From Pseudomonas sp. Au-Pse12 (GTDB lineage Bacteria; Pseudomonadota; Gammaproteobacteria; Pseudomonadales; Pseudomonadaceae), in NCBI RefSeq assembly GCF_021341665.1, contig NZ_JAJTTH010000001.1, forward strand, positions 496,001-560,000: DNA of 64,000 nucleotides. Direction: 5' to 3'. The translations under genes and the position numbers were made by a program. Below the pieces are notes generated by a model. That model was not told the DNA's origin. It did no database searches and saw only the letters and a list, made by a program, of their open reading frames with translations. Shown here in pieces: positions 1 through 8,944 of the stretch (position 1 is the first letter of the stretch; each line of letters starts with the position of its first letter).

Positions 1-404
1 TGGCCAATGTGCGCCTGATGGGCGGCGTGGCCCATGTCGACCCGAAGATCACCAAGACCGATGAAGCGGGCATCGAGGGCAAGACCGCCACCGGCCTGCC
101 CAAGCTGCAAGGCAAGCTGGGGGTGGAATGGGACACGCCGTTGGTCGAAGGCCTGACCCTGACCGCCAATGCGACCTCGGTGTCCAAGCAATACATCAGC
201 GAGGACAACACACAGTCGATTCCCGGCCACACGATCTTCGATGTGGGCAGCCGCTACGCCTTGCAGGTGGCCAGCCGTCCGGTGACCTTGCGCGGCAGCG
301 TCACCAACCTCACCAACAAGGCCTATTGGGGCACGCCGTTGCTGTCCAGCCTGGGGCTGGGGGCGCCGCGGACCTTTGAGCTGTCGGCCACGGTGGATTT
401 CTAA
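1..404 (+). CDS. TonB-dependent siderophore receptor, C-terminal part (5' end outside window)
   Basis: This is the C-terminal ~133 residues of an outer-membrane beta-barrel; the gene enters the window already open in frame. The segment shows alternating hydrophobic/polar beta strands, a 'NLTNKAYWGT' motif typical of the last strands of TonB-dependent siderophore receptors, and a terminal 'VDF', the aromatic C-terminal residue needed for outer-membrane assembly. Such receptors import ferric siderophores with energy from TonB-ExbBD. The end resembles the ferrichrome/catecholate (FhuE/Fiu-like) group, but ligand cannot be judged from this fragment. It converges on the formate dehydrogenase operon and ends 36 bp from fdhE. 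Confidence 0.85.
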   Translation, partial: ANVRLMGGVAHVDPKITKTDEAGIEGKTATGLPKLQGKLGVEWDTPLVEGLTLTANATSVSKQYISEDNTQSIPGHTIFDVGSRYALQVASRPVTLRGSVTNLTNKAYWGTPLLSSLGLGAPRTFELSATVDF

Positions 405-417
405 GGGCGCTGCAACG

Positions 418-437
418 CTGGCGGCGCAGGCCGCCAG
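418..437. terminator. Hairpin between convergent receptor and fdhE genes
   Basis: An 8-bp perfect stem CTGGCGGC/GCCGCCAG with a 4-nt loop fills the 36-bp gap between two convergent stop codons. There is no U-tract on either strand, so intrinsic termination is only a guess from position. Confidence 0.4.
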
Positions 438-440
438 ACG

Positions 441-1355
441 TCATGCCTGGCCGGGAAACAGGAAGGGGCTGATGCTGCTGCGCGCGAAGCCTTCCGCCTC
501 AAGCCCGGCATCCAGGGCCAACGACGCAAGGTCGTCGGCCACCGGCTCCAGCCCCTGATCGTGTGGGTAATAGAACACCTTCAGGTAGCTCTGGCAGTCT
601 CCACAACTCTCGGCCTTGACCGCGCTGTCCTGGTGCTCCAGCGACCAGTAGTGCAACTGGCCGGTGCCTTCGCAGTTGCTGCATTTGGCCCGCACCATGT
701 GCCAGCGGCTTTCGCACAATCCGCAGTGCAGGTAACGCAGGCCGGCGCGCTTGCCGCTGAGAATCACGCTGGCCACCGGCGCGCTGCAGCACACCGGGCA
801 ATGCTGGCGCTGTTCTCCCACCTGGGCCCGGGCGCTTACCGGCAGCGCACTGGCCAGTTGGCTGAAATACAGGCTCAGGGCCGCCCAGAAAAACAGCGCC
901 TGGCCGCTGTCGACCTGAAGGTAGTGCCCCAGTAGCAACTGCTCGGCACAGGCTTCACGCTGCTCGGCGGGCATGCCGCTGATGGCGTCCAGGGCCGTGG
1001 CCAGCGGGGCGCTGGCGTCCGTGCGCAGCTGCTCGATCAGTTGCTCAAGGGCCGCTTGCCAATAGGCCGAGCGCGGCAGGCGCTGCACATCCAGCGGCGC
1101 GCCATCACCGACCCGCGCCGCCAGAGCCTGCAACTCCTCGGCCGCCACCGGCGAACGCTCGAGTATCGCCTGCTGCGCCTCGGCCACCCGCGCGGCAAAC
1201 CTCAGGTAGTCGGCCTGCTCGTGACCTTCGGCCAGCTGGCGCAGGCGCGCTGCGCGCTGGCTGAAGTGCTGGCGCAGGCCCGGCAGCAACAAGGCGCTGA
1301 TTTCTTCCACGCCGCCACTGGTGGGCTCCAGCGGGGTTAGCTTGATGCTGCTCAT
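441..1355 (-). CDS. fdhE: Formate dehydrogenase accessory protein FdhE
   Basis: A 304-aa cytoplasmic maturation factor for respiratory formate dehydrogenases; FdhE proteins bind the catalytic subunit and are thought to help its assembly or activation before Tat export. The C-terminal half has the family's rubredoxin-like CxxC pairs in order: CPVC, CGLC, CSNC and CGDC (about residues 185-260). Length is normal for the family (about 300-310). Its start overlaps the fdnI stop by 4 nt (ATGA), so it is translationally coupled as the last gene of fdnGHI-fdhE. In many Pseudomonas the selA-selB genes follow here; in this window a convergent TonB receptor follows instead. Confidence 0.95.
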   Translation of the reverse strand: MSSIKLTPLEPTSGGVEEISALLLPGLRQHFSQRAARLRQLAEGHEQADYLRFAARVAEAQQAILERSPVAAEELQALAARVGDGAPLDVQRLPRSAYWQAALEQLIEQLRTDASAPLATALDAISGMPAEQREACAEQLLLGHYLQVDSGQALFFWAALSLYFSQLASALPVSARAQVGEQRQHCPVCCSAPVASVILSGKRAGLRYLHCGLCESRWHMVRAKCSNCEGTGQLHYWSLEHQDSAVKAESCGDCQSYLKVFYYPHDQGLEPVADDLASLALDAGLEAEGFARSSISPFLFPGQA

Positions 1356-1987
1356 TTCTTCTCACTCTTGGAAATCTGCTGGTACCAGCGGTCATGGTGT
1401 GAGCGGGCCCAACTGCGCGATACGTAGCCGGTGACCATGCCACGGATCGAACCCTTGACCCAGAACGCCAGGTAGGCGTGACCGATGATCAGCAGCATCA
1501 GCGAGATCCCGGCCAGGGCATGGGTGAGCAGGGCGATGCGAATCAGGGGAATGCTGAAGTACTGGGCGAACCACGGCCGCCAGATCACCACGCCGCTGAG
1601 CAGCAACAGGCTGATCAGGCCCATGATTCCCCAGAACAGGATCTTCTGCCCGGCGTTGTACTTGCCAATTTGCAGCGGTTGGCGGTGGTCCCCCGAGAGC
1701 ACCGTCTTGAGGTTGCGAAACCAGATCGCGTCCTGGCGTTCCGGCAGGTTGTACTTCACAAAACGCACGAACAGGAACATCAGTAGCAGGAACACCACCG
1801 TTCCCAGAAACGGGTGCAGGATGCGCGCCAGCTGCGGCGTGCCGAACACGCCGTTGAGCCAGTTCAGCGACGGGAAGAACCACGACAGCCCGGACAACGC
1901 CACCATGAAGAAGCAGATGACCATGAACCAGTGGCTGGCGCGTTCGATAAAGCGGGTCCGCAGGATCAGCTTGTCCTTGTTCATCAT
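1352..1987 (-). CDS. fdnI: Formate dehydrogenase gamma subunit (cytochrome b556)
   Basis: A 211-aa integral membrane subunit, the same length as E. coli FdoI. It carries the b-type haems that pass electrons from the Fe-S subunit to the quinone pool. Four hydrophobic helices are visible (around residues 17-35, 55-75, 113-133 and 152-174), with histidines within or beside them (for example in ERASHWFMV and [12 protein letters not shown]). The start used, MMNKDK, overlaps the fdnH stop by 4 nt; a longer open frame upstream lies inside fdnH and is rejected. Whether it is nearer the FdnI or FdoI type cannot be decided by eye. Confidence 0.95.
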   Translation of the reverse strand: MMNKDKLILRTRFIERASHWFMVICFFMVALSGLSWFFPSLNWLNGVFGTPQLARILHPFLGTVVFLLLMFLFVRFVKYNLPERQDAIWFRNLKTVLSGDHRQPLQIGKYNAGQKILFWGIMGLISLLLLSGVVIWRPWFAQYFSIPLIRIALLTHALAGISLMLLIIGHAYLAFWVKGSIRGMVTGYVSRSWARSHHDRWYQQISKSEKK

Positions 1988-2865
1988 GGGTTCTCCTTGA
2001 GGTCTTCTTCGACTTCGTTGGGGCCGACGCCGATGTAGTGGAATACCGTACCGGCCAGGGTGGCGAAGAAGGCGGCGGCGGCCACCGGCTTGAGCCAGCC
2101 TTTCCAGCCTTCGATCGCGCTGCTGATGCGCGGGTCGGGGTTGAGCTTGTGGTACAGCTGCGGCTGGTCGGCGTGTTGCAGCACGTAGAACACATGGGTG
2201 CCGCCCACCGCTTGCGGGTCGTAGATCCCGGCACCGGCAAAGCCACGGCCCTGCAGTTCGGTAACCCGGTCCGCGGCCTGCACCAGCATGTCGGCCTTGC
2301 TGCCGAAGTTGATCGCCCCGGTCGGGCAGGTCTTCACGCAGGCCGGCTCCTGGCCGACCGTGACCCGGTCGACGCACAGGGTGCACTTGTAGGCCTTGTT
2401 GTCCTTCTTGCTGATGCGCGGCACGTCGAACGGGCAGCCGGCGACGCAGTAGCCGCAGCCGATGCAATGCTCGGACTGGAAGTCGACGATGCCGTTGGCG
2501 TACTGGATGATCGCCCCCGGTTGCGGGCAGGCTTTTAGGCAGCCAGGGTCGGCGCAGTGCATGCAGCCGTCCTTGCGGATCAGCCATTCGAGCTTGCCGG
2601 CTTCGTTCTCATGCTCGTCGAAACGCATCAGGGTCCAGGTGTCGGCGCTGAGGTCGGCGGGGTTGTCGTAGACGCCGACGTTGTGGCCGACCTCGTCGCG
2701 CAGGTCGTTCCATTCGTTGCACGCCACCTGGCACGCCTTGCAGCCGATGCAGATGCTGACGTCGATCAGCTTGGCCACTTCGGCCTGGTGATCGCGGGCC
2801 CGCGGTGCCGGGGTGAAGGCGTTGGTGGCCGAACGGCGGATGATGTCTTGGGATTGCATGGACAT
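1984..2865 (-). CDS. fdnH: Formate dehydrogenase beta subunit, 4x[4Fe-4S]
   Basis: A 293-aa electron-transfer subunit between the molybdenum subunit and cytochrome b. Four ferredoxin-type cysteine clusters are visible: [35 protein letters not shown] and CTLCVDR with CVKTC. A single transmembrane segment near residues 255-275 ([20 protein letters not shown]) anchors it to the membrane with the catalytic side in the periplasm. Length matches E. coli FdnH/FdoH (about 294-300). It lies 13 bp after fdnG and overlaps fdnI by 4 nt. Confidence 0.96.
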   Translation of the reverse strand: MSMQSQDIIRRSATNAFTPAPRARDHQAEVAKLIDVSICIGCKACQVACNEWNDLRDEVGHNVGVYDNPADLSADTWTLMRFDEHENEAGKLEWLIRKDGCMHCADPGCLKACPQPGAIIQYANGIVDFQSEHCIGCGYCVAGCPFDVPRISKKDNKAYKCTLCVDRVTVGQEPACVKTCPTGAINFGSKADMLVQAADRVTELQGRGFAGAGIYDPQAVGGTHVFYVLQHADQPQLYHKLNPDPRISSAIEGWKGWLKPVAAAAFFATLAGTVFHYIGVGPNEVEEDLKENP

Positions 2866-2878
2866 GTCAGTTGCTCCG

Positions 2879-5800
2879 TCAGGCCTTTTCCACGTTCACC
2901 AGGAACGCTTTGTATTCCGGGGTATTGGTGTTGGAATCACCGATGCCCGGGGTCAGGGTGTTGGCCAGGAAGCCCTTGCGGGTGGCGCCTTCGTAGCCCC
3001 AGTGGCAAGGGATGCCGATGGTGTCGACCGGTTGGCCGTCGACCTCCAGGCGACGGATGCGCTTGGTCACCACCGCCTTGGCCTTGATGTAGCCGCGCTT
3101 GGTGCTGACGCGCACCAGGTCGCCCTGGACGATGCCCTTTTCCTTGGCCAGCACTTCGCCGATCTCGATGAACTGTTCCGGCTGGATAATCGCGTTGAGC
3201 CTGGAGTGCTTGGTCCAGTGGCGGAACAGTTCAGTGATCGAATAGGTGGTGGCCACGTAGGGGAATTCCTCGCGGCTGCCCATGCGCGCCCGGTCACTGT
3301 CGTACAGTCGCGCCGTGGGGCTCTTGCTGACGTTGGGGTGCAGCGGGTTGTGCGCCAGCGGGCTTTCGGTGGGCTCGTAGTGCTCGGGAAACGGGCCGTC
3401 GTTCATGGCGCCCACCGAGAACAGCCGGCCCAGGCCCTCGGGCAGCATGATGAACGGGTTGGCCTGGGTGCCCGGCGCCAGGTTGACCGGGAAGTCCGGC
3501 ACATCGATGCCGCTCCAGCGATTGCCGTCCCAGCCGATGATCTTGCGTTGCGCATCCCAGGGTTTGCCCTGCGGGTCGGCCGAGGCGCGGTTGTAGAGAA
3601 TCCGCCGGTTCTGCGGCCAGGCCCAGGCCCAGCCCGGGGTGCAGCCCAGGCCACTGTCGGCGTTGTCGCGACGGGCCATCTGGTTACCGGCCTCGGTCCA
3701 GGAGCCGGCGAATATCCAGTTGAAGCAGGCGGTGCTGCCGTCGTCGCGCAGTTGGCCGAAGTTGTCCAGCAACTGGCCCTTGCGCAGGATCAGGTTGCCC
3801 TGGTCATCACGCACGTCGGCCAGGGCGTAGCCGTTGGATTCCTTGGCCACTTCCTCGGGCTCGGGGTCGTAGGGGTTGCGGTAGTCCCAGGCCATGTTCA
3901 GCACCTGCTCGGGGCAGGCGCCGCCTTCGTTGCGGTACAGCTCGCGCAGTTTCATGAACAGGTGGCCGAGGATCTTGCCGTCATGCCAGGCCTCGCCGGG
4001 CGGCGCGGCGCCTGCCCAGTGCCATTGCAGCCAGCGCCCGGAGTTGACGATCGAACCGTTTTCCTCGGCAAAGCAGCTTGAGGGCAGGCGGAACACTTCG
4101 GTCTGGATCTGCGCCGGGTCGACATCGTTGGATTCGCCGTGGTTCTGCCAGAAGCTCGAGGTCTCGGTGGCCAGCGGGTCGATGATCACCAGGAACTTGA
4201 GCTTGGCCAGCGCCGCGGCAGCCTTGTTCTTGTCCGGGAACGCGGCAATCGGGTTGAAGCCCTGGGCGATGTAGCCGTTGACCTTGCCTTCATACATGCG
4301 GTTGGAGAAGTTCAGTACGTCGTAGCTCTCGTCCCACTTGGGCAGCCAGTCGAAGCCCCACTGGTTGTCGCGGGTGGCCTTGTCGCCGTACAGGCTCTTC
4401 ATCAGGCTGATGAAGAACTTGGGGGTGTTCTGGTAGTAGTTGACCTGGCCGGGCAGCTGGGCGCTTGGGGTCGTTTCCTTGAGGTAGGTGGCCAGGCTGT
4501 CCTGATTATCGGACGGCAGGTTCATGTAGCCCGGCAGGCGTTGCGAGAGCAGGCCAAGGTCGGTGTAGCCCTGGATATTGGAGTGCCCGCGCAGGGCATT
4601 GACGCCGCCGCCGGCCATGCCGATGTTGCCCAGCAGCAGTTGGATCATCCCCGAGCCGCGGATCATCTGCGCGCCGGTGGTGTGGTGGGTCCAGCCCAGG
4701 GCATAGAGGAAGGTTGCGGTCTTGTCCGGCACGCTGGTGCTGGCCATGATCTCGCAGATCTCCAGGAAGTCGGCCTGGGGCGTGCCGCAGATCTGGCTGA
4801 CCCGCTCCGGGGTGTAGCGGCTGACATGCTGCTTGAGCAGGTTGAGCACGCAGCGCGGGTGGCTCAGGCTCGGGTCGCGGCGGGCGTGGCCTTGCTCGTC
4901 CAGCTCATAGGCCCAGGAGCTGCGGTCGTAGCGCCGGGTCTTGGCGTCGTAGCCGCTGAACAAGCCGTCATCGAAGCGGTAGTCGCTGCGCACGATCAAC
5001 GAGGCGTTGGTGTAGGCGCGCACGTATTCATGCTGGATGCGGTCGTTGCTGAGCAGGTAGTTGACCATGCCCATCAGGAAGGTCACGTCGGAACCGGCGC
5101 GTACCGGCGAGTAGATATCTGCCACCGCTGCGCTGCGGTTGAAGCGCGGGTCGACCACTATGACCTTGGCGCCATTGCGGATCTTGGCCTCGATCACCCA
5201 CTTGAACCCCACCGGATGCGCCTCGGCCGGGTTACCGCCCATGATCAGCACCACGTTGGCGTTCTTGATGTCGACCCAGTTATTGGTCATGGCGCCACGG
5301 CCGAAGGTCGGGGCCAGCGCCGAGACCGTCGGCGCGTGGCAGACCCGGGCCTGGCTGTCGGTGCCGAGGATGCCCAGGGCGCGGGTGAAGCGCTGGTCCA
5401 GCGAGCCGGTCTCGCTGCTGGCGGCCGAAGAGCAGAGCATGCCGGTGGACAACCAGCGATTGACCGTGACGCCCTTGGCGTTTTTCTCGATGAAGTTGGC
5501 GTCGCGGTCGTCCTTCATCAACCGCGCGATGCGTTCGATGGCGTAATCCCAGCTGACCCGCTGCCATTTATCCGAGCCCGCGGCGCGGTACTCGGGGTAC
5601 AGCAGGCGCTGTTCACTGTGGATGTAGTCCACCAGCCCGGCGCCCTTGGGGCACAACGAACCGCGGCTGACCGGATGGTCCGGGTCGCCTTCGATATGGA
5701 AGATCCGCGCCTTGGCGTTCTTCGCGCCATCGCCCAGGCTGTACATCAGGATGCCGCAACCGACCGAGCAGTAGGTGCAGTTGTTGCGGGTTTCCCTGGC

Positions 5801-5929
5801 GCGCAGCAGTTTGTACTGGCGCGACTGGCTGGCGTTGGCCGTGGTGGGAGCAAAGCCCAGGGAAACGGCGGTGGTGGCCACGGCACCGGCTGTGCAAAGT
5901 TTAAAGAACTGTCTTCTGCCAAGTGTCAT
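2879..5929 (-). CDS. fdnG: Formate dehydrogenase major (catalytic, Mo-bis-MGD) subunit, cysteine form
   Basis: A 1016-aa molybdopterin oxidoreductase that oxidises formate to CO2. The chosen start [12 protein letters not shown] gives a Tat signal (RRxFxK) and sits 7 nt after an AGGAG ribosome site; an upstream in-frame start would bury the Tat motif. An N-terminal [4Fe-4S] motif CTYCSVGC follows at about residue 50. At the position occupied by selenocysteine in E. coli FdnG (Sec196), the sequence is [10 protein letters not shown] with an ordinary TGC codon (Cys197, bases 5339-5341), so no Sec insertion is needed. Length matches the family (1015-1016 aa). First gene of fdnGHI-fdhE. Cys homologues are usually slower than Sec enzymes. 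Confidence 0.96.
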   Translation of the reverse strand: MTLGRRQFFKLCTAGAVATTAVSLGFAPTTANASQSRQYKLLRARETRNNCTYCSVGCGILMYSLGDGAKNAKARIFHIEGDPDHPVSRGSLCPKGAGLVDYIHSEQRLLYPEYRAAGSDKWQRVSWDYAIERIARLMKDDRDANFIEKNAKGVTVNRWLSTGMLCSSAASSETGSLDQRFTRALGILGTDSQARVCHAPTVSALAPTFGRGAMTNNWVDIKNANVVLIMGGNPAEAHPVGFKWVIEAKIRNGAKVIVVDPRFNRSAAVADIYSPVRAGSDVTFLMGMVNYLLSNDRIQHEYVRAYTNASLIVRSDYRFDDGLFSGYDAKTRRYDRSSWAYELDEQGHARRDPSLSHPRCVLNLLKQHVSRYTPERVSQICGTPQADFLEICEIMASTSVPDKTATFLYALGWTHHTTGAQMIRGSGMIQLLLGNIGMAGGGVNALRGHSNIQGYTDLGLLSQRLPGYMNLPSDNQDSLATYLKETTPSAQLPGQVNYYQNTPKFFISLMKSLYGDKATRDNQWGFDWLPKWDESYDVLNFSNRMYEGKVNGYIAQGFNPIAAFPDKNKAAAALAKLKFLVIIDPLATETSSFWQNHGESNDVDPAQIQTEVFRLPSSCFAEENGSIVNSGRWLQWHWAGAAPPGEAWHDGKILGHLFMKLRELYRNEGGACPEQVLNMAWDYRNPYDPEPEEVAKESNGYALADVRDDQGNLILRKGQLLDNFGQLRDDGSTACFNWIFAGSWTEAGNQMARRDNADSGLGCTPGWAWAWPQNRRILYNRASADPQGKPWDAQRKIIGWDGNRWSGIDVPDFPVNLAPGTQANPFIMLPEGLGRLFSVGAMNDGPFPEHYEPTESPLAHNPLHPNVSKSPTARLYDSDRARMGSREEFPYVATTYSITELFRHWTKHSRLNAIIQPEQFIEIGEVLAKEKGIVQGDLVRVSTKRGYIKAKAVVTKRIRRLEVDGQPVDTIGIPCHWGYEGATRKGFLANTLTPGIGDSNTNTPEYKAFLVNVEKA

Positions 5930-6514
5930 GACGCACTCCTTATGCAGGCATCTTTCAATCACGGGTGATCAGGCAAGGTGGCAAGGGCCACTCTTCTAAT
6001 GGGGGGGCACAACGCGTGTGGAATGGATCGGCAGTGGCCGGGGTCCGCGCGGCGGCGATAAGTCTTGTGCGGGTGCTGCTGTGTGCCGGCGATTTTATGG
6101 GCCGCTTGCGCAGGCGGCTAATAGGCTGGGTCGATGGTCCGATAAGCCTTGTCGATGAAGGTGCTGAACGCTTCGAATAACCCGTCGAAGTATTGATCTG
6201 GATCAAGAAATGGCCGCCAAAACAGACTGTTGGCGTTACGCAATACGACCAAAGTCACTGCCGGGCACGACTAAAGTTTTCTCGGGGCGGGTGGCGAAAG
6301 GGCTCAAGGCGTGGGGTGGGGTTGGCCGTCTGCTCGACGGGGTCGCCGGCAGGCCGCTTGAGGGGCAGGGCAGGTGCGGTCATGACCCTGCTGGGCAGGA
6401 CAGTGCAATGGCTGAGCATCTGTCCAAAGGTTTCCTATGTGGTATAGGGCCTGGCCGGATTGAGCGCGGAGTCTGGGGGGCGTTTCGGTAGATCAGTGAG
6501 CCGTTGGGGAAGGC
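5930..6514. other. 585-bp intergenic region upstream of fdnG and downstream of mexT
   Basis: No convincing gene is seen here; short open frames on both strands lack ribosome sites and family features. The region carries the ANR/FNR-type palindrome at 6193-6206, so it probably holds the fdn promoter and a long leader of about 250 nt. The mexT 3' end abuts its far side. Confidence 0.5.
6193..6206. promoter_or_regulatory. ANR/FNR box upstream of fdnG
   Basis: TTGATCTGGATCAA is a perfect match to the ANR/FNR consensus TTGAT-N4-ATCAA. It lies about 264-277 bp upstream of the fdnG start codon. ANR is the Pseudomonas oxygen-sensing activator, so anaerobic control of the formate dehydrogenase operon is inferred. 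Confidence 0.7.
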
Positions 6515-7429
6515 TCAGAGGCTGTCGGGGTCGCCAAAGAACATCTGAATCCGCGAACGCAACCAGCGTTCCCCTGGATCGTTGTCCTGTGAACCACGCC
6601 AGGCCATGTGCAATTCGAAGCTGCGCACCGGCAATGGCGGGTCTTCGGCGCGTACGCCACCGGCGGCAGTCAGGGCCTCGGCGGTGTAGTCCGGAACGGT
6701 GGCGAGAATGTCGGTGCCGGCCAGCAGGGTGCTCAGGCCGTTGAACTGCGGTACGGCGAGCACTACGTGGCGTTTGCGTCCGAGTTTTTCCAGTTCTTCA
6801 TCGATAAAGCCGCTCAGGTCCCCGGCGAACGACACCAGGGCGTGGGGACGGGCGCAGAAGTCGTCCAGGCTGAGGGCGCCGGGCACGGTGTCGGCCCGCA
6901 GCAGTTTCGGCAGGCTGCGGCGCAGGACCTTGCGCTTGGCGTTGGCCGGCAGGTCGGCGGTGTAGCTGACGCCGATGGAGATTTCGCCGGAGGCCAGCAG
7001 CGACGGCATCAACAGGTAGTTGGCCCGGCGCACCACCAGCACGATGCCCGGGGCTTCGGCGCGCAAGCGCTTGAGCAGCATCGGCAGCAGGGCAAATTCC
7101 ACGTCGTCGGAAAGGCCGATGCGAAATACGGTGGTGCTGGTGGCTGGGTCGAACTCGGCGGCGCGGCTGACAGCGGTGGAGATCGAATCCAGGGCCGGCG
7201 AGAGCAAGGCGAAGATTTCCACCGCGCGGGCGGAGGGTTCCATGCTGCGTCCAGTGCGCACGAACAGCGGGTCGTCGAACAGGTTGCGCAGGCGCGACAG
7301 GGCCGCGCTGATGGCCGGCTGGCCGAGAAACAGCTTCTCGGCGGCGCGGGTCACGCTGCGTTCGTGCATCAGTGTTTCGAACACGATCAACAGATTCAGG
7401 TCGACACGACGCAGGTCATTACGATTCAT
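6515..7429 (-). CDS. mexT: LysR-type regulator MexT
   Basis: A 304-aa LysR regulator that closely matches P. aeruginosa MexT as I recall it: N-terminal MNRNDLRRVDLNLLIVFETL, an HTH at about residues 20-60 with LFVRTGRSMEP, then the inducer-binding domain ending GDPDSL. MexT activates the mexEF-oprN efflux operon and mexS and responds to electrophile or disulfide stress. The start is the one beginning MNRND; a longer in-frame extension to 7567 exists, as in the historical 347-aa annotation of MexT, but it overlaps the likely promoter. The divergent neighbour is mexS, as in P. aeruginosa, but mexEF-oprN does not follow; the formate dehydrogenase leader does. Confidence 0.88.
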   Translation of the reverse strand: MNRNDLRRVDLNLLIVFETLMHERSVTRAAEKLFLGQPAISAALSRLRNLFDDPLFVRTGRSMEPSARAVEIFALLSPALDSISTAVSRAAEFDPATSTTVFRIGLSDDVEFALLPMLLKRLRAEAPGIVLVVRRANYLLMPSLLASGEISIGVSYTADLPANAKRKVLRRSLPKLLRADTVPGALSLDDFCARPHALVSFAGDLSGFIDEELEKLGRKRHVVLAVPQFNGLSTLLAGTDILATVPDYTAEALTAAGGVRAEDPPLPVRSFELHMAWRGSQDNDPGERWLRSRIQMFFGDPDSL

Positions 7430-7615
7430 CTGGAGTCCTGGCAGAGTCAGCGAACTTGACGGGAGCGACCCTCGGGGTAAAAAGGTCGGCGTGAATCTTA
7501 CGGGTAAAGGCTGGTACTCTGCATCGGCTAAATGTTGTTTGTTTGTAGCCGGGCGGCGTTCAGGCATGCTGTACGCCCTGATTTACAAGGGCACGAAATC
7601 AATGACAGACATGTC

Positions 7616-7639
7616 GACTATTAATAGGCACTGATAGTC
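7616..7639. promoter_or_regulatory. Inverted repeat in the mexT-mexS intergenic region, candidate LysR box
   Basis: GACTAT-N12-ATAGTC (7616-7621 and 7634-7639) overlaps a 10-bp palindrome CTATTAATAG (7618-7627) and is preceded by GTCGAC (7613-7618). It lies about 60-80 bp upstream of mexS. The spacing does not match the published MexT nod-box layout (ATCA-N5-GTCGAT-N4-ACYAT), so assignment to MexT rests on position. Confidence 0.45.
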
Positions 7640-7698
7640 TTGCTTTCAAAGCCCGGATAAAGTTCGCGGCATTAGAGGTTAATTTGACGAGGTTTGCG

Positions 7699-8721
7699 AT
7701 GTCCCGCACGATTCGTTTTCACAAGTTTGGACCGGCCGAGGTGCTCAAATGCGAAGAGCATGCGGCCTCGTTGCCTGCGCCAGGCGAAGTGCAGGTACGA
7801 GTCGAAGCCATTGGTATCAGTTGGTACGACGTGCTCTGGCGGCAGAACCTGGCGTCGTCCCATGCGCGCCTGCCTTCTGGCCTCGGGCATGAGATGGCCG
7901 GTGTGGTCACGGCGCTGGGCGAGGGCGTCGACGACTTGGCGGTCGGGGACAAGGTGGCGAGCTTTCCCGCTGAAAGCCCCAATGACTACCCGGTGTATGG
8001 CGAGCAGATCGTTCTGCCGCGTTCGGCCCTGACCCGTTATCCCGAAGTGCTCAGCCCGATCGAGGCCGCGGTGCATTACACCCCGCTGTTGATCGCTTAT
8101 TTCGCCTACGCCGACCTGGCGCGGGTCAAGCCCGGGCAGTTTGCCCTGGTCACCGATGCCAGCCACTGCGCCGGGCCGTCCTTTGTGCAGTTGGGCAAGG
8201 CCCTGGGCGTGCGGGTGATTGCCGCCACCAAGACCGCTGAAGAGCGTGAATACCTGCTGTCTCTTGGCGCCGAGAAGGTGATTGTCACCGAGGAGCAGGA
8301 CCTGCTGATGCAGATCAACAAGCTCACCGACAACCGTGGCGTCGATGTGGTGTTCGACGGCCTGGGCGGCCCGCAGATGTCGATGCTCGGTGATGTCCTG
8401 GCGCCCCGTGGCAGCCTGGTGCTGTATGGCCTGCAAGGCGGTAACCAGACGCCGTTCCCGGCTTGCGCGGCGTTCCAGAAGAACATCCAGTTCTTCGTCC
8501 ACTGCATTGGCAACTTCACCGGCAAGCCTGAACTGGGGATCCTCCAGGATCAGGTGGCACTGCAGCGTGCGCTGCGTGACATCAACCAGCTGACCGCCGA
8601 CCGGGTGCTGGTGCCCTTGAAGACCCGGGTGTTTCCTTTCAGCGAGTTTGTCGAAGCGCACCGTTACATGGACGAATGTCCGTGTCGCGAGCGGGTTGCA
8701 CTCCAGGTCGAACCGGCCTGA
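7699..8721 (+). CDS. mexS: MexS-like zinc-type alcohol dehydrogenase / quinone oxidoreductase
   Basis: A 340-aa medium-chain dehydrogenase/reductase; P. aeruginosa MexS is 339 aa and sits divergent to mexT, as here. Loss of MexS in P. aeruginosa raises MexT activity, probably by build-up of a toxic electrophile it detoxifies. Visible features are an N-terminal GroES-like domain (GLGHEMAGVVTALGEGVDD at about residues 60-80) and a Rossmann NAD(P)-binding part (about residues 145-270, VDVVFDGLGGPQ). The start MSRTIRFHKFGPAE follows GACGAGG by 6 nt; an upstream TTG five codons earlier is less likely. A strong terminator follows. Confidence 0.85.
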   Translation: MSRTIRFHKFGPAEVLKCEEHAASLPAPGEVQVRVEAIGISWYDVLWRQNLASSHARLPSGLGHEMAGVVTALGEGVDDLAVGDKVASFPAESPNDYPVYGEQIVLPRSALTRYPEVLSPIEAAVHYTPLLIAYFAYADLARVKPGQFALVTDASHCAGPSFVQLGKALGVRVIAATKTAEEREYLLSLGAEKVIVTEEQDLLMQINKLTDNRGVDVVFDGLGGPQMSMLGDVLAPRGSLVLYGLQGGNQTPFPACAAFQKNIQFFVHCIGNFTGKPELGILQDQVALQRALRDINQLTADRVLVPLKTRVFPFSEFVEAHRYMDECPCRERVALQVEPA

Positions 8722-8728
8722 TGACTCC

Positions 8729-8754
8729 AACGCCAGGCCTAGCCTGGCGTTTTT
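8729..8754 (+). terminator. Rho-independent terminator after mexS
   Basis: A 10-bp perfect stem AACGCCAGGC/GCCTGGCGTT with a 3-nt loop is followed by a run of five T, 7 bp after the mexS stop. Confidence 0.9.
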
Positions 8755-8944
8755 GTATCTGTGCTTTCAGCTGCCGGTAGGCGAAGGCGTTCTCAATCAT
8801 GTGCACAGGGCTCGCGGGCTCTTTCACCGGCACGCCGGCTCCTGCAGAAAAGCGATGTGGGCGGGGATAGATTCCATCGCCTTGTGGTCAAACTGCCAGT
8901 AAACTGCGGCCCATTTCCGAACCATCCTTTTCCAGAGGTTTTGC

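Noticed and set aside
4139..5968. Long open frame of about 609 codons antisense to fdnG
   Set aside because: It is a shadow of the GC-rich fdnG codons, with low-complexity Val/Ala/Gly-rich product and no ribosome site or known domain.
5955..6491. Several short open frames in the fdnG upstream region
   Set aside because: No ribosome sites, no conserved features, mutually overlapping on both strands; the region is better explained as leader and promoter.
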